Below, one piece after another: positions 54,108 to 64,000 of a stretch of 64,000 nt of DNA (position 1 is the first letter of the stretch; each line of letters begins with the position of its first letter). A program made the position numbers and the translations under genes. The DNA lies in the NCBI GenBank assembly GCA_000149265.1, contig CH003245.1:1519443-1583442 (forward strand), in the 5' to 3' direction. The notes under the pieces are model-generated. The model saw only the letters and a list, made by a program, of their open reading frames with translations. It was not told the DNA's origin and ran no database searches. This stretch comes from Ciona savignyi. Taxonomy: Eukaryota > Chordata > Ascidiacea > Phlebobranchia > Cionidae.

Positions 54108-57100
54108 TGGTGGCTGAAAGCAACAAAAACTTAAAAAACAAACATTTAAAGCGAGGCACAAACGCGCGTTATGCTCTACATATGCGTTCGAAGAAAACGC
54201 CAGAGGCGGACACGACGTAACCACAACATCGTTGCTTATAATTAAGAAATTTTCTATCGCAGCAGTAAGTTATAGAAGGGATGGCCGGCAATCTGCGGTT
54301 TTCGCGAAATTTCGAACACGGGTGCGAGAAATGTGGTTAACTAGGAAGTTCCAAAAAAAATCAAATTCAAAATTTTTTTTCTAAATATCGCTTTTTTACA
54401 AACCTCAATGCATTAAAATGTATATGACATTTAAACATGGATAAAAGAGGGTTTAAACCGGCTATTTAGTAGTTAACCCAACGAGCAAACACTCGCATAT
54501 TTTAATATGCTAACGGACTTTAGATCGATAAAATCAAATATGAGCTAAAATCACACATGGGCACGAGTTTAAGCGAGTGATAAATAACTTTGGGAAATCA
54601 GTGCAAACCGGAGCAGACATCGCAGCAAACTTTTAAAAAAGTTTATAGGTCCACTTAGCAAATAGACACATGCTATAAAATATAAAATAAACTTGAATCC
54701 TTTTGATAACATGCGACAGCCTAGCTGGCTAAAACTTTAAATGAAGAGTGTACAATCGGTATGAAAAGTCACACACGCCATATCGATCTTACCTTCTTAA
54801 AAGGGTCCCGCGAACACAGAAATTAATTACGAGCCTTAACGATCTGAACCGACCTAGAAACATTAGAATTAAGTACGCAAGTACCGAAATAATAAAGGTA
54901 TCTATCTCAAACTGTTTATACTTCTTGAGCGTTGTTCTTTGTGCTTATACTCTTAAGAACCAGGTAGGCTAGAACACGAAATCAGACTCAAAAATCGATA
55001 AACTCGAAAAAACCTTTAAAAGCACGTTAATCAATTTATCAGTGCTCAATTCATATTTTTTCGATCACGCTGTGGGAGCGCACTTCCCCACTGCTTGAGA
55101 TACGGCCCGCGACACGTATATATCGTTCTCGTTTTGGTTCCACGTCACTGAACTCGTTTTTCTTACTCCTCGGTCTGTTTATTTTCTCGTCAATTCCTAC
55201 GCGAACAGCATCGTTGTTCGGGGACATGGAATTCGGACTCATTTTAAAGAAATTGCCAAAAACTCACATCTAAATTTCCCAAAAAAATCGTTCATCGTTC
55301 CCAGATATAAGATTTATTCTTTAAGACCAAACCAAGAGAGAAATCGGGCGAAACTTGTTCAACTTGTTTCTCAAGCCGTCGGGGCAACTTGTTTAACGAC
55401 GACAAATACAAAAACGCCCTGCTGCGTATGCAAAGCTAAAAACTTTTGTCCTCGAAAGATCGATCAATAAAATAGGGATAAAAACGGCAACGCCTATGGG
55501 CGAACTTTTACTGGCGAAGAAAAACGTGTCACACAGGACTTATAACTGGAATTCTGCAATACACACAAGGGACCTCATAAAAATGGTTACAAGCGTTAGT
55601 TCAGAAAATTTAATTCAGTAATAGCTGAAACATTTTTTGCACCATTGGTATGAATCTGGCCATAAGTGAAGAAACACGACAGGGAAACGCACAGTCATCT
55701 CCATATCGGGATTGTCTTGCTAAGAAAACAGTATTGCGACTTACAGAATAAAAATGTCGCAATCATCGCGCCACAATCAGTTATATGACATGACATAAAA
55801 TGAGTCGATTTAAACAAGGTCACAAAGTCGCAAGTCATCACCGCAGAAGCACAATCAACAGAATGTATACAAGTGAATAATTAACCAAACCCAGTTTACG
55901 ATAACTACCGCTGCAAGCCGAAGGTCGTGCGGTCTAGATAACGGTTTGAGAAAAGAAGAGTTTACTTTACTAAAACTCCAGCCGTAGTGCACGAATTACC
56001 CACGACCCTTTCGATGAATCGACTGTTTTAATTCCCTTTCATCAGCATATGCGGTTTGCTTGTTTTATGAGTTTGCAAAACTTGAATGACTTTTCTCATT
56101 ACTGTTAAATTTTAATTGAGTGGACACACAGTGAATTTGCAAAAAAACAAAAACGGATCAAATCCTGCAAAACGGGTTGTAAAACACAACGTATCGCACC
56201 TACAGTGATTTTTTTATAACAGTTGGCTATGTTGTATTGTGTTGCAACATTACCGTATGTGATACCGAATCGACGCATAGCTTAAATAGAAAGTATGAAT
56301 GGTGAGCTACTTTTTGGAATTCCATACTATGCGTTAGCATTTGTAAAAATACGTAAAATAAGGCCGGCGGTGCTCATTGTTACGCAATCTCAACGCGGGA
56401 TTCCCATCAACCCGATTACGTCACAAACATTGCGCGTGCTACTGGTGAGATTTAAAAAGTGACCAGCTCAGTTCCACGTGGAACCGATTACGGGAAATAA
56501 ATCAATCGAGCTAGAGGGAGGGGGAGTTACTACCGAGGTTTCGGTCAACAAATTAACTGGAATTTAAATCATTTTTGCGCAGGACTTTATTTATAAATGT
56601 ACAGCAAAGCTATGATAGAAACAGTACTCAAAATATGGCTGTAAAATCTCCAAAATATTGTTTTAATTAATCTACCTTAGGTACTGATTGCTGATATGTC
56701 AAATTTAATATTTTGTACCGTCACATTTTAACACAGTATCTTTGGAAAATTATATAAACTCACTGGGTTATTATAGATTTATGTCCATTAGATTATGGAA
56801 ATACAAAAACGGCGAGATTAAAATGTCCTGTTCGAAAAACTGTTCGAACCACCCACTTTTTACACTGGTATTATCGAACTAGGTATGCTGGAGAATTCAT
56901 AGTCAGTGCAATTGCATAAAATGAATATTTTTTAAATTGGTATACTCTTGAGTCATTATTATATCAGTAAATTTACGCTCGCAATGGTTCCGTATTTAAT
57001 AGCATGTGTTCTTGGTATTTTTGTTAAGTGTGACATGAATGTCTCTAATAGTGTATAACGGTAATATCCCTGGTGTAATTCTTGCACTGTACACGCGGTA

Positions 57101-60100
57101 AACGCTGGTAGTAAATGATTAATTAGGTGTACATTCATGACATTACAGGTAGCCCTTACTGCAATGACAAGAATCTAAAACAGTAGCAAACAACATGGGT
57201 AAAAATAAAGGGCAAACTTAGCGTTTTAATAGATAATGCAGCCGCAGGATTTGGACTGTTTGCTTCGCACATACCCAGAAACATTAATTAAACCCTTGAC
57301 GATAGTCAAACACGCTTTTCCCATTTGAGAAGCAACATAACAACTCAGAGGTTGTAAATAGAAAGCACGACCTTTAAACGTTGACACGAGGTCTCCCCTT
57401 GCTCAGGGGCACGATGGAGACGTGCGTTGATGATGATCTGCACCCTTGACGCGTCACATCAGACCACGGCAGTTGGCAGCAAAACACTTATCACGAAACT
57501 TTGTTTGAGTTTTCGTATTATCGATTGCAGTTTCGCTAAAAAAACGCTTTGCATACAAGTTCAAGTTTAACAATGTCTGACCTGATAGCGTGACCTTGCT
57601 AATCAGTTTTAATATTCATTGTAGTTATCGATTACTAAGCCGGGAAAGTAGTTAATATACAAACGGATGCACCTGGATGCTAAAAAGACTAAACAAGTTA
57701 TTTAGTTTATGATAACAAGGAGACGGTTGTGAAAATTGACCATTCTTATAGTTTCGGTCACGAATGCGATTGTTGAAGGGCAATAAACCACGTTGGTGCA
57801 ATTGACCAAGTTTTATTAAAAGCCTCACGACCTTCAGAACACGTTACTAAAGTCGCAATGTTAACCAGACTTCAGATAAACATTTATTGCCGTTGATCCT
57901 GGTGTTACATATAACAAAGCGAACATATTATATACACTAACTCAATAAAAATATACATATCCAAAAAGTCATAACTACGTAAGTTACAAGAACCGTTTTT
58001 GTTTACTTGTTCAATACCCTACCAAGAACGTATCAATTTATATGTTTATATTCGACTCAAGCATCTTTACTAAAACCTGTTTGGCTGAAACGGATATAAT
58101 TCTGTTTCAGGCCCTTATTTTATCCGGGCCACAAAACATTATTAATTAAAAGTTATTTACAACAGCGTTTTCCGTTATGTCACATGATGATCATATGAGC
58201 ATATTACAGTTATATTGCATGCAACCTATTATTTACATACAATACATGCACCTCAATAATTGAGCAATGTTCTTTTGGACAATTTTAAAAACTTTGTTTA
58301 TATCTCCGACGATTAAAACGGCTTCTTTGGGCTAAACTAATTCGTGGGAAGAATTTACAACTTATTATAACGATGAGATTACATCCCATAACCTTTAACT
58401 ATTGGGTTTATTTACAATGATTCTTCTAAAATGAAAGCTAAAGTGCTGAAACATGTTTTCAAAAACGCAAGTGGATTTAATTAAACACGGCAGTTTGTCC
58501 GATTTCCCTTAGATTCTGTTACATAATAATTACTACATTTTTCAAACAGAAATACATAGGAACCTTTGTTAATAGTTTTAAAATCAGGATTTTTCTTTTT
58601 TGTCTACGATCGCCCGTAATACAAGAACTTATTCGTAGACTTCACTCGTAAACAAAGCAACGATTTAAACTGACGAAAGTTACAAGTCACTAACGTAACT
58701 TTTGCAATACAAACGAAACCTATGCAATGCGCAAGCGTACTGGCCGATTGGGTTTTCATTAAATATATATTTATACATCGGCAAACCAAACCGGCAGAAC
58801 AAATGTTCGGCAGAACAATGCGATATTAAAATAGTATTCTAATAATGAACTGTCACGGACGTGATAGGACCCGCATTGACAATGGCAGAGGAAATAACGG
58901 AAGCGAAACAGAAGCGTAGTTGCGTGTCCGTTTTTCTATGGTGTGCATTTTTATATGCATAATAGAAAGACCGATAAAATATGTTACAACTTATGACATT
59001 AGGTTTTACTTTTTTAATTTCGTTTACACAATAGAAAACTGATATAAAAAACTAAACATTAACGGTTTACTAAAATACTACAAGTTTTCGATAAAGAAAA
59101 GGTTTTGGATCACCGCCAATGCGCGCATTTAAACTACAAAATATTTAAAGAACGTAAAACGTAAGTTTAAGAACCTAACGATAGCGCCATCTGTCGACGG
59201 AGAAATATATGAATTTTGACCACACATAATTTTCTGTGTTATCGTTAAAAAAAGAAATGTGTTGCAAAAATTCTAAAACACACACTCAGCTGTTTCATAT
59301 TGAAAATAAAAAAATAACTTGTATACTTAATCAAATAAATACGCAATATTCTATACCAGGTACTAATACTACAAATAAGTAGACATGGTAAATCATGTAA
59401 CTGAAAGTGCTCATTTTTTGCAATGCACCCTTTTTCACTCAAAAGATTATGTACATTACTTGATAATAATTATATACAGCAACCGGTGGAGTTTTATTTT
59501 TACGTTTTTTTTTTAAGGTATTTTAAATTTGAAGAAATAAAGGTACGGTATATAGTTTTTTTTAAAAGTTTATTTACTCTTAAATGTGCCATATGGACTA
59601 ACATCTCGCCTAAAACCTTCTTCTCTTTAGCATTGCTTACACTTTTCATTACAACTTTATTTAGTTTAATTTAAAATCTCTGTATTTTATTACACTCTTA
59701 CTGAAATTTTACTTTGGTATAGTGGCCACCTTTTTATTTTAAATACATAAATATATATAGTATACATATTTCTCTCTTTAACAATTGTTTATTTTGTCAT
59801 TCTTATTGCTTAAATTTTAACTTATATATATTACCAGTATAGGACAAAAAGGAAAAATAACTTCAAAACATAATCTTTATATTCCTTCAGGTGAAACCAT
59901 AAAAGGTATCATAGGTTGTTTACACCATTGCAAAATGAGTTAAAACTTAGGTATATGAAGTTATTAATAAATACCAAAATTAATATTCAATTAAACCTGA
60001 AAAAAGGCTGGCTTGATTAAAAAATGTTAGCAAGATCTGCATCATTTACCGAACTGTAATAGCTTTTTTAACTTGACTATGGGCTATTAGGCATGCGGTT

Positions 60101-60677
60101 ATCTCATGTTATAATGCTCTTCGCTGTCCATGTTATACTGCCTTCATTTATGGGGATAAACAAGGATTATTCTAAATGAAAACACAAAATGTACACAGTG
60201 AATTTGTACCATATTTGAACACCTCATTTATTTAGTGTACATCAAGTGTTTACAAACATTACCCAGTCTACACAGGGTGTACAGGTGTTTATTATGAACC
60301 CGACATTTAGGGCTGAGATCAGTGCATTTTAGTGCAGTCATTGCTTGGCAACAGAGGGCTTTATTGTGACAAAATAGATGATAAAAAACTTAAAAAGATA
60401 TACATAATATATAAACATTGAAAAAACCTAAACATTTTTTGCCATAATCTAGATTACAAAGCAATAGCACTTTAGTTTTTTAGACTAATTTAGTATACTG
60501 GTACTCGGTATAACAACCAAATAAACCCATGTGACACCTGGCATTTGTTAAAAATCTTTCTCATAAACATTATGGATATTTCTGAAAATTCTTTTGTACC
60601 AATTGGTAGTACGCTGTTACAGAAATTCAGAAGGAAATAATAAACATCATGTAACATGTAGAAATAAGTTAGGCTAC
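54108..60677. other. Long non-coding stretch upstream of PAPS synthase
   Basis: About 6.6 kb with no recognisable gene. It is either the first intron or the 5' flank of PAPS synthase. A 63-codon hydrophilic frame (55051-55242, minus, starting MSPNSMSPNNDAVRV) with a weak phase-0 donor-like GAA/GTGCGC could be another alternative first exon, but support is poor. GTTCCACGTGGAAC at 56471-56484 is a perfect 14-bp palindrome around an E-box. The rest is AT-rich. Confidence 0.5.
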
Positions 60678-60746
60678 CTTTTCTGGGTGGTCGTTATCCC
60701 CACAGTCATCACGACTAGTGCGCACACTTGCTGAGGCCATCTTCAT
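60678..60746 (-). CDS. Candidate first coding exon (possibly of PAPS synthase)
   Basis: A minus-strand ATG at 60744-60746 opens MKMASASVRTSRDDCGDNDH, then PEK, ending exactly at a GTAGCC donor in phase 0. The first conserved PAPS synthase exon has an acceptor at 54113 that also receives phase 0, so the two could join in frame and give a hydrophilic N-terminal extension like that of vertebrate PAPSS. No other gene on this strand lies in between. The join is inferred from phase and order only. Confidence 0.35.
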
Positions 60747-60950
60747 GAACAGTTTTTAAAACAAACCAAATAACAACTCTAACTGAATTGAAAATCTTAA
60801 AATAAAATAAATACTGTAGTAGATGAAGGTATTTTTTACGTTAATGGATTTGGCGGGGTTGTTGTGTGACAATTTGTGACTGCAGTTGTGTTATCGCAGC
60901 TATTACGTTGTGTATAATATTGAAATGTTGCTGCTGTTTTAATTTAACCA

Positions 60951-61315
60951 TTATTCTGTCGGTACGATACCTCTAAATACTACATGACCGCTTGGATAGC
61001 TTACTATACTTTGTAATTACAAAAGCCATGATATTAATGTTAGGGTTGGGGTTAAAGTTAGTTCTGGGGTTGTGATTAGTGTTTGGGACAGGGTTAGAAT
61101 TACTTTCCATGGCAATCTAAGTGATCCAAGCGATCCAAACAAAAGCCATGATATTAATGTTAGGGTTGGGGTTAAAGTTAGTTCCGGGGTTGAGATTAAT
61201 GTTTGGAACAGGGTTAGAATAACTTTTCATAGCAATTTAAGTGATCCAAGGCGCCAAGAGATTCAAGATGAAACTAAGAGTGTCCTGTAGTATTTAGAGG
61301 CACCCTTATTCTGTT
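60951..61315. mobile_element. TIR element (MITE), copy 2, with internal duplication
   Basis: Element 60961-61305. It starts GGTACGATACCTCTAAATAC and ends GTATTTAGAGGCACCC, and is flanked by TTATTCTGTC (60951-60960) and TTATTCTGTT (61306-61315), a 9-10 bp target duplication. It is in the opposite orientation to the copy at 30389, and its central segment (AAAAGCCATGATATTAATGT...GTGATCCAAG) occurs twice in tandem, about 61018-61135 and 61140-61249. Confidence 0.72.
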
Positions 61316-62284
61316 GGGTTTAGAAAATGTCCGCTTAGTGTCTTGGACAAAGGTCGAGCATAGCCGACTAGAACCATTAAGGACTTTACGCATATAAATT
61401 GGCCATACGGAATATAATAACACATAAAGTAATTAGTCACATTTGAATATCGCGTAAGCAAAAAGCCCGAATTAATCTATGAAATCTCAGTAGCATTTCA
61501 GAGACTACAAAACTCCCATGTTTAAACCCATATGCGAAGTTAAAACAGTCATGCACAATCGATGACGTATAAGTGCCCCGCTATAGCAACCACGACCATA
61601 GAGGTTCTTTAACTATGCTAACCCAGTAAAGAATGAAGTTTAATATTTACCGACATCCTTTTTGTTGCGGATTAGCCAACATTATGGAATATGACGTCAA
61701 AAGTATCGCATAAAATAGGTATACGAAGGTTTATGAACTTGTTTCGGGGAACTATTATTGGGTAAAACTTTTTTTTATTGAATTTTAGCAACATGTAAAA
61801 CTTGGAAGCAGATCTTGCGCTTTCGTTTTGAAACCTATTTAATTTAAGCAACATAAGCTTAACCATTAAACGTTTTAAAGAGTTATGTATCTAGATTTTG
61901 GAGTCTGTGACTAAATCAACCCCATCGGTGTTGAAAACAGGACACTAAAACATACGTTAATTGAGAATAGTGTTTTTTAATAGGTAACCCGGAGCTGGCT
62001 TTTTGAACGGCCTAAATTAACACTCCATTCGATGTCCAGCGTTATACAAACCTAAATATGAGTATCATATGCTTTACATAAACCCAGTAGGTGAATATGT
62101 TAAACGTATGTAGCGACCTCATGTGTTTACATAAAATTTATGATCGGCGCAGCCGACATTTGCGCTGACATTGCGTCATCACTGAACTATTATTACCGCA
62201 GCTGTCGAATACTCTGGAAATATAAGTTTATTTGACTTTGGCTAATCAGGCTTCTAACAAATTTGACTTTGGCTAATCAGGCTT
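61316..62284. other. Intergenic, short tandem repeat only
   Basis: Nothing gene-like. ATTTGACTTTGGCTAATCAG plus GCTTC is repeated twice with a 31-bp period (62230-62254 and 62261-62285). Confidence 0.5.
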
Positions 62285-62720
62285 CAAGAGTCGAGATAGC
62301 GCGTAGGGAATTGCAGATCGCATCAGGTGTTGTAACCGGCTTACCTGGGGCCTGCCTACAAGAAACAATCTACTATAATAGGCAAGCGCCCTGCACTGGC
62401 TCCCTACACATAAAATTAAAGTAATTTGTATCGTACATAAATTTAGAACATCTATGACTCCGCGGTATTCTAAAGAATTTCCGTGTTTCTACACGACTTG
62501 TTGCTTTAAGAATAGCTTTAACAACAAACTGTGTGCACGAGTCATTTAGCGTTAAACGTCTCCATATGGCCATTAATGCCGAATCCTCAGAAGTTACCAC
62601 CAATTCCCGTCAATTGTGAAGTTCCCTATCTGTTAGAAGAAGTTTACCGCAACACATATTTGCCATGCCGGTGCAGGCCTATTCTAATGTACAAACCTTT
62701 TATTTTTACCCTAAAACGCT
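62285..62720 (+). mobile_element. Decayed non-LTR retrotransposon (LINE) fragment
   Basis: In plus-strand frames, a piece reading LQIASGVVTG is followed, with a frame change, by ALHWLPTHKIKVICIVHKF and TPRYSKE. This order (LQ-x-VVTG, then LHWLP, then YK/HKF, then P-Y) is the signature of the region after the reverse transcriptase domain in CR1/L2-like LINEs. Stops and frameshifts show it is dead. Confidence 0.5.
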
Positions 62721-62804
62721 TTTCACTAAAAAAATAACAAGAGGCGTTACCATACAGCCAAACGTCAGCGACCACTTTTTGTATTTGATTGAAACATTAT
62801 TTCT

Positions 62805-62885
62805 GTTTCGGTACAACCCATTAATCCACTAGCATAGACAAGTTGCCTCACCCTAGGACACTGACGACTAACTAGCGGTCAATCT
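62805..62885 (-). repeat. SINE fragment (minus)
   Basis: CGGTACAACCCATTAATCCA and CCTAGGACACTGACGACTAA match the reverse complement of the SINE middle region. Short and diverged. Confidence 0.4.
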
Positions 62886-63160
62886 ACAAACTTTCTGGTG
62901 AAAGACGAAGTACTTACCCACTAATCTATTTGGCCGAACAACTTCCAGATAGTAACTGCGAATTTTACTGTATTCTAGCATTTGATAAAGTTTTTTATTG
63001 TTAAAACGACAAACCATATACGGGAGCAAAAGAATATACCCAGCAAGTTTAATTGGTAACCGAGTACCCATGTTTTGCTTAAAATAAAGTCTATAGTGTT
63101 AAAAGTTTAACAATTAGGCCTAGTAGCAATTAACAGGCTCTAGTTGTTGAAATTTAACCT

Positions 63161-63270
63161 CGCGGATTTATGGGTTCTACCAAATTGAAGGAAGGTAATC
63201 TTACGATTGCCCGTGTGTTAACCCCCTTGGTTTCCCATTCACGGGGATAAACATGAATATCCTATCCTAT
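63161..63270 (+). repeat. 3' part of a SINE copy
   Basis: CGCGGATTTATGGGTTCTAC, then GATTGCCCGTGTGTTAACCC and GGGGATAAACATGAATATCC with tail CTATCCTATG. The 5' half is missing and the centre is deleted relative to 39053. Confidence 0.7.
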
Positions 63271-64000
63271 GTTAATGGTTATGATAGGTTTCCATATAGG
63301 GAGATAGTATGACGTACTGTGATAACGCGACTGAGCTTTTCCAATTAAGGGGAGGAAACTTAATATATCATAATAAAATATAATCTGTGCTAATCTTTTT
63401 AAATGAAACTAACTGCAGTTTTAGATCAAGACAACATCTGTTGCCAAAAGAAACATTCGCTTAGAAATTTGTTATGGTGCAGATTAAATCTTACACCAGA
63501 CTCTGGCGACCTCACTCAGCTTAAACCAGTATAATCATAAAGAACTACAAAGCAATATCCCAAGCAAACAGTATGAACAATGTAATCATTGGATATGGTT
63601 TTTACCAGAAAATCAACATTAAACACATTTTAAAAACTCTGAAACATTTAGTCATTTATAGATACTATCTGTAATATCCAAAGGAAAGGGAGAGGGCAAA
63701 ATTGAAAAAAAAATTAAAACCAATGCAATATGTACAACATTTAAAGCATCTTGTTTAGGATTGCTGTGCAGTACTACTAACGGGTATTAATAAAAGGGTA
63801 TGCACAATGGAAATTCCAAAAAAGCAAATATACGGACCAAAACAAATGATAATTTTTTTACTTCTACACATTTATAAAGATTCAATGATCTCTGGTTTCA
63901 GGTTAGGTAGAAATCAAGGGACTAAAAATATTTAATACCTGCCTATGTTCCTGGCAGGAATTACGGCGGCGCATGAGAACCATTATCAACAGATAAAGTA
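63271..64000. other. Nothing recognised
   Basis: AT-rich sequence to the window end without an exon, RNA gene or repeat that I can support. Confidence 0.4.

Overview
The window is eukaryotic: AT-rich DNA, genes broken into many short exons with canonical GT/AG introns, tRNA-derived SINEs and TIR/LTR elements. The proteins are typical of chordates, and the compact gene structures fit an ascidian tunicate, most likely Ciona. The species call is inference. I rebuilt the gene models by hand from splice sites and reading-frame phase. In four of the five large models the exon lengths sum to an exact multiple of three; the fifth (PAPS synthase) is off by one base, which is itself a finding.

Layout, left to right. 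528-767 (+): last exon of a TPR-like protein. 6390-8890 (-): a complete 8-exon POU class IV (Brn3/Pou4) homeobox gene, with about 4.8 kb of AT-rich upstream DNA. 13730-23071 (-): a complete 20-exon ribonucleotide reductase large subunit (794 aa), with a piggyBac-like element in one intron. 23880-25756 (+): a 4-exon Maf/ASMTL-type nucleotide pyrophosphatase, divergent from RRM1 across an 0.8 kb promoter containing E2F-like sites. 25937-42270 (-): a 10-exon protein phosphatase methylesterase 1 (354 aa), convergent with Maf. Its two giant introns hold, on the opposite strand, two paralogous 3-exon genes with a Slp-type Rab-binding (SHD) domain, plus a short LTR retroelement, a TIR element and a cluster of SINEs. 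42657-44680 (-): a 5-exon TauD/TfdA-family Fe(II)/2-oxoglutarate dioxygenase (282 aa). 46712-54107 (-): bifunctional PAPS synthase (APS kinase plus ATP sulfurylase) with a tandemly duplicated, equal-length alternative exon and an apparent one-base frameshift. 54108-64000: mostly non-coding, with a possible distal first exon, a second TIR element, a LINE relic and a SINE fragment.

Functional themes. RRM1 makes deoxynucleotides and Maf-family enzymes hydrolyse surplus or non-canonical nucleotides, so their shared promoter suggests co-expression. PAPS synthase activates sulfate, and a TauD-family enzyme, some of whose members release sulfite from sulfonates, lies just downstream on the same strand. 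The most notable observations are the predicted mutually exclusive exon pair in PAPS synthase and the nested SHD gene pair with an unusually conserved intronic block.
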